Source: Candidatus Hydrogenedentota bacterium (lineage in GTDB: Bacteria; Hydrogenedentota; Hydrogenedentia; Hydrogenedentales; SLHB01). From it: a stretch of DNA of 7,365 bases. Of this stretch, positions 1 to 6,693 are shown piece by piece. The notes beneath the pieces were generated by a model. The model searched no databases. It was not told the DNA's origin and saw only the letters and a program-made list of their open reading frames with translations. The position numbers and the translations under genes are program-made. Position 1 is the stretch's first letter, and each line of letters opens with the position of its first letter. The stretch is taken from contig JAKJDA010000134.1 in assembly GCA_022706165.1 (NCBI GenBank), positions 320 to 7,684 of the forward strand, written 5' to 3'.

Positions 1-326
1 GCGCCCGACAACGTCGAAATATAGCATTCGACGCGGGGCCGGTCAGGAATGGAAAAATTGGCGAGCCGCATGGACGTGGGCGGAATGTCGGCCCAGGAAG
101 CGGGCTTGGTCCAACGGAAGGGAACCGTCCGCGCATGCGGCGATCCCGCCATGCCCGATGCCTCGATAGGGGGGTGCGCCGCATGAAATCCTTGCGTCGC
201 CGTCCCGTCCGCCGTCGCCAGTGCGGGCGCGGGAACCATCCGCGCTTGCGTAATGGATTTGACGTTGTCGGCATCGCACCCGAGGGAACAGACTACGAGT
301 GCGGACAGCAGGATGCGTGTTTTCAT
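1..326 (-). CDS. Putative lipoprotein, 3' end outside window (partial)
   Basis: An open frame of 108 codons starts at ATG 326 and is still open at the left edge, so the C-terminus is missing. The start is supported by a GGAG about 5 nt upstream. The first 17 residues form a lipoprotein signal peptide: K2 and R4, a hydrophobic core, then S-L-G-C with C17 as the likely lipidated residue. The -3 position is Ser, so the lipobox is slightly off consensus. D18 at +2 would mean inner-membrane retention under the E. coli rule; whether that applies here is unknown. Residues 19-68 are low-complexity, rich in Ala, Pro, Gly and Thr, like a tether. From about residue 70 an ordered stretch begins (W72, W78, PP 82-83, MRLANF 86-91, ECY 100-102). 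From memory this resembles a domain of uncharacterised lipoproteins in Planctomycetes/Verrucomicrobia-type bacteria; I could not verify it. It lies 171 nt downstream of the cytochrome gene on the same strand. Confidence 0.72.
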   Translation of the reverse strand, partial: MKTRILLSALVVCSLGCDADNVKSITQARMVPAPALATADGTATQGFHAAHPPIEASGMAGSPHARTVPFRWTKPASWADIPPTSMRLANFSIPDRPRVECYISTLSG

Positions 327-497
327 GGCGTCTCCATGGTCCAGTCGTCCGGATCGGAACCCAGCCCAATCGTTATTCACTCACAGCTGCGGCGTGCGCG
401 GGCGAAATCATGGCCTCGGCTTGCTGTGCGAAGGAAGGCCTCTCCGGAAACCGCGCATCGCACGCAAACGGACAGCTTCGCTCGGGTCACGGCGCGA
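327..497. other. Intergenic gap between cytochrome c and lipoprotein genes
   Basis: This 171-nt gap separates the cytochrome stop from the lipoprotein start on the minus strand. I see no convincing sigma70 promoter and no strong hairpin plus T-tract terminator. The only inverted repeat I noticed is GGCCT/AGGCC with a loop of about 19 nt, which is weak. The GC-rich sequence leaves frames open on both strands by chance. Co-transcription with the cytochrome is possible but not shown. Confidence 0.5.
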
Positions 498-1064
498 TCA
501 GGATTTGGGGGCCTTTCGCAACGGGTTGGGATGGGCAATCTTTTCGGAGAACGACTTGAAGTTGAATTCCTTATACGTCGGACTCTCCGGATTGTGGCAT
601 TTCTTGCACGTTTCTTCCTTGGGCGCGCCCGAAAGGACTTGGGGAATGGACTTGTCTGCAAGCGCCTTTTTGGCTGCGGCAAAGTGCGCGGACTCAGGGC
701 CGTGGCAGCTTTCGCACTGGACGCCGTCCTCCATCTTGATGTCCGCCGGGAGTGGCTTGTCTTTCTCATATGCGGTCACGTGGCAGCGCAGGCATTCGGG
801 CGCTTCGGACGGAGCCGTGGCAACGCCCGCTTTTTCGGCGACCGCTTTGGCTTCATCCGTTTTCAACGTCGCGAAGGCTTTGGCATGTTTCGATTCCTGC
901 CACTTCGTCCACACTTGCCCCTCATCGGCTTTGTTGTGGCACATCTTGCACTTGGCGGCGCCGACGTACGTGGCGCCGTCGTCGGCGTGCGTGGCGACGA
1001 CCAAGAACGCGGCAAGCAACATGGACACACATACGGCGACACCCAAGCGCACCTTTCGGTTCAT
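498..1064 (-). CDS. Periplasmic tetrahaem cytochrome c (c554-like)
   Basis: This 188-residue protein is an exported electron-transfer cytochrome. Residues 1-27 are a Sec signal peptide (basic N-terminus, hydrophobic core, probable cleavage after T-H-A). The mature part has four CxxCH haem c sites: CKMCH 39-43, CLRCH 91-95, CESCH 117-121 and CKKCH 153-157. Extra histidines at H60 (SKHAKAF), H127 and H178 are candidate distal ligands. The opening YVGAAKCKMCH followed by W...SKHAKAF is typical of the cytochrome c554 family, known from Nitrosomonas and found widely in other bacteria. The natural redox partner cannot be told from the sequence. I chose ATG 1064 rather than the in-frame ATG 1088: GGAGGA lies about 7 nt before it and the signal peptide starts cleanly there. 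It lies downstream of dsbD, whose product can supply reductant for attaching haem to these cysteines. A TATAAT in the upstream gap suggests its own promoter. Confidence 0.93.
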   Translation of the reverse strand: MNRKVRLGVAVCVSMLLAAFLVVATHADDGATYVGAAKCKMCHNKADEGQVWTKWQESKHAKAFATLKTDEAKAVAEKAGVATAPSEAPECLRCHVTAYEKDKPLPADIKMEDGVQCESCHGPESAHFAAAKKALADKSIPQVLSGAPKEETCKKCHNPESPTYKEFNFKSFSEKIAHPNPLRKAPKS

Positions 1065-1104
1065 TTCTAGTTCCTCCATTCGCGGCATCGGAACCGCTGG
1101 CTAT

Positions 1105-1140
1105 TGGCGACATTATAGAGCATGAGTGTCCAAAAGAAAA
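1105..1140 (-). promoter_or_regulatory. Probable sigma70 promoter for the cytochrome c gene
   Basis: On the minus strand the 91-nt gap before the cytochrome contains a perfect -10 hexamer, TATAAT (1117 to 1112). The -35 at 17-nt spacing is poor (TTTTCT), and the better match TTGGAC lies only 10 nt upstream of the -10. Transcription would start near 1105, leaving a leader of about 40 nt that contains the GGAGGA ribosome binding site. The perfect -10 in a GC-rich genome is the main support. Confidence 0.45.
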
Positions 1141-1153
1141 GTCCCGGCTCCCG
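1132..1153 (-). terminator. Weak possible terminator after dsbD
   Basis: Directly after the dsbD stop, the minus strand has a very short stem (CGG-GAG-CCG, 1152-1144) followed within a few bases by TTTTCTTTT (1140-1132). The T-tract looks like an intrinsic terminator, but a 3-bp stem is too short to trust. If it works, it would separate the dsbD transcript from the cytochrome promoter just downstream. Confidence 0.2.
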
Positions 1154-1155
1154 AT

Positions 1156-2889
1156 TCATTTTGGACGCAGGACCACGATTGTAGGCAGACCGACGGCGCG
1201 GAAGCGGTCGAGAATTTCCTTGTGCGGCGGATCGTCGGGAGACTCTGCCTGGTATTTGATTTTGACGTAGCGATCGAGACGGCGGACAACTTCAGGGTCT
1301 TTGAAGGTGGTCTCGTTCATGATTTGACAGTTCTTGCACCAGGTGGCCCAGAAATCGATCACCACGGGTTTCTTCTCGGAAGCGGCGCGGGCAAGACCTT
1401 CTTCGAGCGACGAGGTCCAGCCGTGTGTTTCGAGGGCGGCGACGCTTTGGGCCACGTGCGTGGTTTCGGAAGTGCGGGCGGTGAACAGACTGTAGGACAG
1501 GTAGCCGTAGTATCCGGCGAGGAGCAGGATAAAAACGCCGAAGGCATATTTGACGCGCTCCATCCATTTGCCGGGCTTGGGCAGAAAGGAAAGACCGGCT
1601 CCCGCGAAGGGCCAGGGCAAGGCCATGCCCACGCCCAACAGGAAGGGAAGCAGCAACGCGGCCGACGACCCCTTGGCGTACAGGTCTTGCGAGAAAAGAA
1701 GGACGGCGATCACGACGGGCGCCACGCACGCGCCCGCGAGTAGCGCGGATATCCCCCCCATGAAAAACGCGACGGGATAGCTGCCGCCTTCTTTTTTCTT
1801 GAGGCCGATCTTGGCTTGAAAGCGGGTGAAATCAATTAGGAACAGGTCGAACATGGCCAAGGCGAGCGCGACAAACACGACGGCGATCGCGCCGTTGAAC
1901 CAAGGCGAGGCGTTGATCGCGCCAAAGGTCTTTCCGGCGATCACGACGATCAGTCCGAGCGCGCCGTAGACGAGAGCGATGCCGCCGCCATACACCGCGC
2001 CCAAAGCGAAGCCGCGTCCGCGCGAACTGGCGCGTGCGCCGGCGCCGATGATCGCGATGTTGATGGGAATCAACGGCAACACGCACGGCGTCAGGTTCAG
2101 CGCGAGACCGCCGATCAACGTCAAGAGGATCACCGTCGCGATGCTGCGTCCCTCAAACAAGCCCGTCGCCGATCGCCCTCTCCCCGATTCCGCGTCCTCG
2201 AGGAAGCGCAAGAATTCGGAGGCGGTCATGAAACTTCCGACGCTCATCGTCTCGAAACGTTCGAGTCGTTCTTTCCAGGCGCCGGGGGAAGGCTCCGCGA
2301 CCGGCGTCGTTGGCGCTTCGGACCGCCCCGTTTCGGCGGGCGCGGCGGAAAGGGGCTGATCGAACAGTTCCGGGCGCTGTGGCGTCACGGCGCGATCAGG
2401 CGGAACGACGTTCACCGCGATCGACACGGGGACGGTTTTGGGCGGGGCGCAGGTGCGATCGTTGCAGGCCTGGTAGCGCAGCGCGCCCGTTGCCAGATAT
2501 GCGCCGGGAGCCAGGTCCTTGGCAAGGGCCAGCTGCACTCGCATCACAAACTCGCGATCGTACACGGCGACAGGCGTGGAGGAGAACGAGAACGTGACGC
2601 GCTTGGCCTCGGGGTACGCGATGCGCTCGACCGTAATGCCTGCGGGAGGCGTCACGGTGAGTTCGGTGGGTATCAGAAATGCCTCCAGCGGCGCGTTGGA
2701 GTTGGTATGCCAGCCTTCGGGAAGGGTGGCGACGATGGCGACGTCGAGGCGGGAGCCTGGGTGAGCGGCGTCGGTTTGCGTAACCGCTTCGACGCGCATC
2801 GCCGGGGAAGATGACTGCGCTTGCACGGGACGGTCCAGCAGCCCCGCGCCTATCAACGCGATCAATCCGACGAGGATCCATGTGCGCAT
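1156..2889 (-). CDS. dsbD: Thiol:disulfide interchange protein DsbD
   Basis: This 577-residue inner-membrane protein passes electrons from cytoplasmic thioredoxin to periplasmic partners (disulfide isomerases, cytochrome c maturation). Order of parts: signal peptide (1-24); periplasmic alpha domain with the Cys pair C142/C147 in [12 protein letters not shown]; a Pro/Glu-rich linker (about 165-245); a membrane domain (about 248-470) with its redox cysteines C269 in [12 protein letters not shown] and C388 in AGACVAPVV; and a C-terminal thioredoxin-like gamma domain with WCKNC (C518/C521) and the cis-Pro loop GLPT (P569). All six functional cysteines are present and no others. The start ATG 2889 has GGGAGGA about 8 nt upstream and begins the signal peptide; a longer reading to 3024 only adds shadow sequence of the upstream gene. 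It overlaps that gene by 28 nt, suggesting translational coupling. Oddity: the protein ends eight residues after P569, about 30 residues short of the E. coli gamma domain. Confidence 0.93.
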   Translation of the reverse strand: MRTWILVGLIALIGAGLLDRPVQAQSSSPAMRVEAVTQTDAAHPGSRLDVAIVATLPEGWHTNSNAPLEAFLIPTELTVTPPAGITVERIAYPEAKRVTFSFSSTPVAVYDREFVMRVQLALAKDLAPGAYLATGALRYQACNDRTCAPPKTVPVSIAVNVVPPDRAVTPQRPELFDQPLSAAPAETGRSEAPTTPVAEPSPGAWKERLERFETMSVGSFMTASEFLRFLEDAESGRGRSATGLFEGRSIATVILLTLIGGLALNLTPCVLPLIPINIAIIGAGARASSRGRGFALGAVYGGGIALVYGALGLIVVIAGKTFGAINASPWFNGAIAVVFVALALAMFDLFLIDFTRFQAKIGLKKKEGGSYPVAFFMGGISALLAGACVAPVVIAVLLFSQDLYAKGSSAALLLPFLLGVGMALPWPFAGAGLSFLPKPGKWMERVKYAFGVFILLLAGYYGYLSYSLFTARTSETTHVAQSVAALETHGWTSSLEEGLARAASEKKPVVIDFWATWCKNCQIMNETTFKDPEVVRRLDRYVKIKYQAESPDDPPHKEILDRFRAVGLPTIVVLRPK

Positions 2890-5012
2890 TCGTGCGTCCT
2901 CCCGTTGGCTTTTTCCAACGCTTGCGCCAGCGCCTCGGGCGTAGCCAGCGGCGGCAGGCACGTGAAATCGCTGCATACAAGCGCCGTGGCCGCGCCGCGT
3001 TGCATGGCGTTGACGGCGGCCCATGGCCTGCGCCGCGACGCAACCGGGTCATCGTCTTCAGCATCCGCCAAGGCCACTACTTTATTCGGAAGAAAATGCT
3101 CGTGCAATGCGCGCACCATGCGCTGGACGTCGGCGCATGAGCGCGGTCCGACCAGCACGATTTCCGTCGGGGGATGCAGATATTGGTCTGCCGCGCAGAG
3201 CATGCGGCCCATGGCTTGCGGAACCGTTTCAAGCAGGGCCGCATTTTGTTCGAGCACGATTTCCGCCGTTTTCCGGTATTCGGCGTTATCAAAATAGGCG
3301 GCCAGGCGCAGCAGGAGCGTCGCCGCCGCCGCGTTGCCAGAAGGTTCGGCCGTATCGTAGACCGGTTTGAGTCGCGCGATAAGGTCCTCTTGGCCGTGGG
3401 GCGCGCTGAAAAAGCCGCCTGCCTCCCGATCCCAAAACAACGCGATCATGCGATCGGCAAGCAGCTTGGCCTCGCGCAGCCAACGCGCATCGAACTCGGT
3501 CTCGTACAGGTCAACCAAAGCCGAAGCGACCTGGGCATAGTCGTCCAGGAAGCCCGGCGCGCTTGTCGCGCCATCGCGATAACTGCGCGCCAGCAGTCCA
3601 TCGTGACGCAAGCGTTCGAGCGTGAACCCGGCGGCGCGCCGGGCCGCTTCGGCATACCGTGGCTCGTGGAGTGCCTGCGCGCCGCGCGCGAACGCCGCGA
3701 TCATCATTCCATTCCAGGAAGCGATCGCTTTGTCGTCTCGTCCTGGCCGGGCGCGTTGGGCGCGGACGTTGAAAAGGCGCGTCCGCATCGGCTCCAGCGC
3801 TGCCTCCAGCGCGGTCGCCTCCATCCCGCAAAAAACGGCTTCGTGCGGGTCGATGGGCCATGCCCGGCGCAGGATGTTCATGCCCGCGTGGCGCGTTTCG
3901 GGCGAATCGAAATTTCCCTCGGGGCGCACGTTATAGCAATGGGCGAAAAGCGCCGCATCGTCCTTGCCGAGAACGGCGTCCAATTCATCGCGCTTCCACA
4001 GATAGAACATCCCTTCCTGTCCGTCGCTGTCTGCGTCTTCGCTGGAAAAGAAACCGCCTTCCGGAGAAATCAGATCGCGCAGGACATACCGAAAAATTCC
4101 TTCCGCCGTCTCCCGGAAAAGCGATTTTTTCGTGCATTGGTATCCTTCGAGATATGCTGCCGCGAGTTGCGCATTGTCGTAGAGCATTTTTTCAAAGTGG
4201 GGAACATGCCATGCCGCGTCGACCGCATACCGGTGGAAGCCGCCGCCAAGATGGTCGTGAATGCCTCCGCGCGCCATGGCTTCCAAGGTGGACGAGGCCA
4301 TGGCGAGAGCATGGGAATCTCCGTGACGCCAGGCGTGGCGCAACAGCGTCGCGATCGATGCCGGCGCGGGAAATTTCGGCGCGCCGCCCCAGCCGCCATG
4401 TTCGGGGTCGAAGCTCATGGACAGCGCCGCCGCCGCATGGCGGATCAGATCGGGGCGTATCGGCGCGCTTTCCTCGGGTCGCCCCGCTCCGCCGAGGCGA
4501 AGGCATTCGGTAAGTTGCCGCGCATTGCCGCGAATGAAGTCGCGTTGTTCTCGCCACGCCTTCGCCAATGCGCGGAGCACGGTCTGGAAGCCTGGGCGCC
4601 CATGCTGATCGGACGGAGGGAAATACGTGCCGCAGTAGAACGGCATCCGCTCCGGCGTCAGGAACACCGACATGGGCCATCCGCCGTTTTGCGTCGTGAG
4701 TTGCACCGCGCTCATGTAGAGCTCGTCGAGATCGGGCCGCTCTTCTCGATCAACCTTGATGCTGACGAAATGCGCGTTGAGCAGCGCCGCGGTGTCCTTG
4801 TCTTCAAAGGACTCTCGTTCCATGACATGACACCAGTGACACGCGGAGTAGCCGATGGACAGGAAAATGGGCTTGTCCTCGCGCTCCGCTTTTCGCAGCG
4901 CTTCTTCGCACCACGGAAACCAATCCACGGGATTGTGCGCATGTTGCCGCAAGTAGGGGCTTGTCGCACGGGCAAGCCGATTCGGCGGCGTGTTGTTTCG
5001 AGCGGCGCGCAT
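2862..5012 (-). CDS. DUF255/YyaL-family thioredoxin-domain protein
   Basis: This 716-residue protein belongs to the YyaL/SPATA20 (DUF255) family. Residues about 11-170 are the thioredoxin-like domain: [21 protein letters not shown] (11-31), the active-site motif C58-H-W-C61 in [17 protein letters not shown] (88-95) and [12 protein letters not shown] (109-120). The rest is the (alpha/alpha)6-barrel-like part related to N-acylglucosamine 2-epimerases, with [10 protein letters not shown] (206-215), [14 protein letters not shown] (249-262) and [13 protein letters not shown] (268-280). The C-terminus has the usual ALVCSDFTC...P pattern, so the gene is complete. The family's biochemical role is unsettled; a redox or sugar-related function is proposed from domains only. 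No signal peptide is visible, so it is probably cytoplasmic. ATG 5012 is chosen over ATG 5045 because GGAGGAGG sits 5-7 nt upstream and homology starts at once. It is the first gene before dsbD, overlapping it by 28 nt, which suggests a thiol-redox link. Confidence 0.93.
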   Translation of the reverse strand: MRAARNNTPPNRLARATSPYLRQHAHNPVDWFPWCEEALRKAEREDKPIFLSIGYSACHWCHVMERESFEDKDTAALLNAHFVSIKVDREERPDLDELYMSAVQLTTQNGGWPMSVFLTPERMPFYCGTYFPPSDQHGRPGFQTVLRALAKAWREQRDFIRGNARQLTECLRLGGAGRPEESAPIRPDLIRHAAAALSMSFDPEHGGWGGAPKFPAPASIATLLRHAWRHGDSHALAMASSTLEAMARGGIHDHLGGGFHRYAVDAAWHVPHFEKMLYDNAQLAAAYLEGYQCTKKSLFRETAEGIFRYVLRDLISPEGGFFSSEDADSDGQEGMFYLWKRDELDAVLGKDDAALFAHCYNVRPEGNFDSPETRHAGMNILRRAWPIDPHEAVFCGMEATALEAALEPMRTRLFNVRAQRARPGRDDKAIASWNGMMIAAFARGAQALHEPRYAEAARRAAGFTLERLRHDGLLARSYRDGATSAPGFLDDYAQVASALVDLYETEFDARWLREAKLLADRMIALFWDREAGGFFSAPHGQEDLIARLKPVYDTAEPSGNAAAATLLLRLAAYFDNAEYRKTAEIVLEQNAALLETVPQAMGRMLCAADQYLHPPTEIVLVGPRSCADVQRMVRALHEHFLPNKVVALADAEDDDPVASRRRPWAAVNAMQRGAATALVCSDFTCLPPLATPEALAQALEKANGRTHECAHGSSSD

Positions 5013-5208
5013 GCGGGCCTCCTCCTGGCGTCTATGGGTTGCCATGCAAAGACGATCGCCTTTCTCGATGATAACACCTGCGCCGGGCGGCGCATTCGTG
5101 GGGCGTCACGAAGTTGAGCCCCGTGGGGCGTGCGGATACTATGATGCGGATCGCACGTTGCCGGATTGCACGGCATAATGGATTTTTCTGTTTTGTTTCG
5201 GGGCGTTC
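5013..5208. promoter_or_regulatory. Divergent promoter region
   Basis: This 196-nt gap separates the divergent YyaL-like and squalene synthase genes, so it should carry both promoters. For the plus strand the best -10 candidates are TATGAT (5140-5145), with TTGAGC (5114-5119) upstream but 20 nt away, and CATAAT (5174-5179), with no good -35. For the minus strand there is TATCAT within 5066-5073, also without a clear -35. None is strong. An in-frame TAA at 5176-5178 closes the squalene synthase frame upstream, so ATG 5209 is its only ATG. Confidence 0.4.
5079..5094. repeat. Short perfect inverted repeat in the divergent gap
   Basis: TGCGCC (5079-5084) and GGCGCA (5089-5094) are perfect inverted copies around GGGC. 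Sixteen bases of GC-rich symmetry between divergent promoters could be an operator or a small hairpin in the leader of the minus-strand gene. In GC-rich DNA such a repeat can also occur by chance. Confidence 0.3.
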
Positions 5209-6255
5209 ATGTCGTTGCAGAGCCAAAATCAGCCTGTGCCGTTTCAGGAGGCGCTCGCCTACCAGAGCGCCGCGCTGCAGGGCGTTTCGCGCACGTTTGC
5301 CCTCACGATCCCGCAATTGCCGGAGTCGGTGCGCATCGTCGTCGGCAATGCGTACCTTCTGTGCCGGATTGCCGACACGATTGAAGATTGCGTTTCCCTG
5401 AATCCAGACGAGAAGCGTCGTTTTGCGGAGCGTTTTGTCGACGTCGTGGCGGAGCGCGAGTCGCCGGAACGCTTCGCGGCGGAACTCGCGCCCCGTCTGA
5501 TCGAAGGAGTCCTTGACGCCGAGCGCGACCTTGTCGCCCATACGCCGGCGGTGGTTGGACTGACGCATGCCTTCGCGCCGGAAGACCGCGCCGCGATCGC
5601 CCGGTGCGTGCGGGTGATGGCGGAAGGCATGGCGCGCTTTCAAGAAGGCGCGTTCGCCCACGGCCTCGACGATCAGCAACACCTCGACGACTACTGCTAT
5701 TACGTCGCGGGTGTTGTGGGCGAAATGTTGACCGATCTCTTTTGCCACCACTCGCCGTCCATCGCCAAAAAGCGCGCCGCGCTCAAGGCCTTGGCGGTGT
5801 CGTTCGGACAAGGCTTGCAAATGACGAACATTCTCAAGGACGTGTGGGACGACAAAAGGCGCAACGTCTGCTGGCTGCCCGCATCGATCTTTCGCCGGGA
5901 AGGGTTCGATCTGAGCCGCCTTACGCCTGAGCAACGCGACGAAGCCTTCGAAAAGGGCCTCGGGCATGTGATTGCAACGGCGCACGGACACCTGCGCAAC
6001 GCGCTCGACTACACCCTCCTCATTCCGCGATCGGAACAAGGCATACGCCAGTTTTGTCTGTGGGCGCTGGGCATGGCCGTGCTGACGCTGCGCCAGATCG
6101 ACCGGAAACGCGACTTCGTCTCCGGCGCCGACGTGAAAATTTCGCGGCGCACCGTCAAGGCCGTCGTGCTGGCCTCGCGTTTGTGCGGCCGCAGCAATTG
6201 GGCGTTGCGGCGGTTGTTCGCCTGGGCCGCCGCGGGCCTGCCGCGCTCCACATGA
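5209..6255 (+). CDS. Squalene synthase (squalene/phytoene synthase family)
   Basis: This 348-residue prenyl-synthase-fold enzyme should condense two farnesyl diphosphates to presqualene diphosphate and reduce it to squalene with NADPH. Signature motifs: SRTFALTIPQLP (27-38); first Asp-rich motif DTIED (56-60) in AYLLCRIADTIED; YCYYVAGVVGEMLTDLF (162-178); and the second Asp-rich motif in GQGLQMTNILKDVWDD (200-215; D211, D214, D215). SRTF and YxYYVAGxVG favour true squalene synthase over phytoene synthase. The pattern recalls the single-enzyme squalene synthase of Methylococcus rather than the split HpnC/HpnD/HpnE route; this is from memory. No C-terminal membrane anchor is evident, unlike the eukaryotic enzyme. 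ATG 5209 has only a weak GGGG ribosome site 5 nt upstream, but a stop at 5176-5178 rules out a longer ATG start. No squalene-hopene cyclase or other pathway gene lies in the window, so the end product (hopanoid or other triterpene) is unknown. Confidence 0.92.
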   Translation: MSLQSQNQPVPFQEALAYQSAALQGVSRTFALTIPQLPESVRIVVGNAYLLCRIADTIEDCVSLNPDEKRRFAERFVDVVAERESPERFAAELAPRLIEGVLDAERDLVAHTPAVVGLTHAFAPEDRAAIARCVRVMAEGMARFQEGAFAHGLDDQQHLDDYCYYVAGVVGEMLTDLFCHHSPSIAKKRAALKALAVSFGQGLQMTNILKDVWDDKRRNVCWLPASIFRREGFDLSRLTPEQRDEAFEKGLGHVIATAHGHLRNALDYTLLIPRSEQGIRQFCLWALGMAVLTLRQIDRKRDFVSGADVKISRRTVKAVVLASRLCGRSNWALRRLFAWAAAGLPRST

Positions 6256-6282
6256 GACGCCCCGCGCGCCTCTCCGGATAGA

Positions 6283-6310
6283 CCGAACAATATTCCATAT
6301 ATAGTATCGG
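6283..6310. terminator. Hairpin between convergent genes, possible bidirectional terminator
   Basis: The 57-nt gap between the two convergent stops contains an imperfect hairpin. Arm 6283-6293 pairs with arm 6299-6310 around a 5-nt TCCAT loop: a CCGA/TCGG base, one bulged base, one A-A mismatch and an AT-rich top, about 10 base pairs in all. It lies 28 nt after the squalene synthase stop and just past the stop of the opposing gene. Neither side is followed by a clear T-run, so termination efficiency is doubtful. Its position is what suggests the role. Confidence 0.4.
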
Positions 6311-6312
6311 GG

Positions 6313-6693
6313 TTAATTAGTATTGATGTTTTCGGGAGCCCTGCCGCGCACGGCCTTTGCCAGCGCCGCAGGGAGAGTCCCCAGGTTCGCGAGCAGCAGA
6401 TAGAGAATCATCAAGAAATGCGGCATCGTGACCATCAATTCGGTCCGGAAGATGGCCTGGCCGGACGGGGCGACGGGTAGATAGGCCGCCGGAATAAGCG
6501 TGAGCGCGGTCAGAAGATACGGCACGACATGCGCCTTTCGGCCTATGCTTCGACGGCACGCATTGATGCTGGCGGTTAGAAAGACGATGATGACCACATC
6601 TGCGGCCGTCCACGCAGATGCCTGGATGCGCGTCCAAAAAAGATACGCCTCGGGAGAGAAGTGGCCCCCTATCCAGCGAATGAGGTCACCCAT
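6313..6693 (-). CDS. Small membrane protein of unknown function
   Basis: I do not recognise a named family. The 126-residue protein has three likely transmembrane helices: about 28-46 (WTAADVVIIVFLTASINAC), 56-73 (VVPYLLTALTLIPAAYL) and 86-106 (LMVTMPHFLMILYLLLANLG). Basic loops follow helix 1 (CRRSIGRK) and helix 3 (KAVRGR), consistent with cytoplasmic faces. There is no signal peptide in front of helix 1. It starts at ATG 6693, which overlaps the end of the upstream membrane gene by 8 nt (ATGGGTGA), and ends in TAA at 6313. The upstream AAGG is a modest ribosome site, so coupling to the previous gene is likely. Its layout (helix ending in C-R, short loop, helix, then F-R plus helix) parallels the downstream part of the neighbouring gene, which suggests the two are diverged relatives. 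Both probably act together in the membrane. Confidence 0.7.
   Translation of the reverse strand: MGDLIRWIGGHFSPEAYLFWTRIQASAWTAADVVIIVFLTASINACRRSIGRKAHVVPYLLTALTLIPAAYLPVAPSGQAIFRTELMVTMPHFLMILYLLLANLGTLPAALAKAVRGRAPENINTN

Noticed and set aside
43..369. Minus-strand open frame of 108 codons
   Set aside because: It is out of frame with the lipoprotein that starts at 326, lacks a signal peptide and a ribosome site, and is Arg-rich shadow sequence.
135..1125. Overlapping plus-strand open frames in the left kilobase
   Set aside because: They are antisense to the tetrahaem cytochrome and the lipoprotein, both of which have ribosome sites, signal peptides and motifs on the minus strand.
2890..3024. 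Longer N-terminus for DsbD, starting at 3024
   Set aside because: The added 45 residues are shadow of the C-terminal coding sequence of the upstream gene. The signal peptide and GGGAGGA ribosome site place the start at 2889.
3174..5117. Long plus-strand open frame of 647 codons
   Set aside because: It lies antisense to the YyaL-like gene, whose protein carries conserved family motifs throughout. The antisense frame is rich in Arg/Ala without recognisable domains, as expected from GC-rich codon use.
5032..6039. Minus-strand open frame of 335 codons
   Set aside because: It is antisense to the squalene synthase, which has all family motifs in the plus frame. The minus product has no coherent domain.
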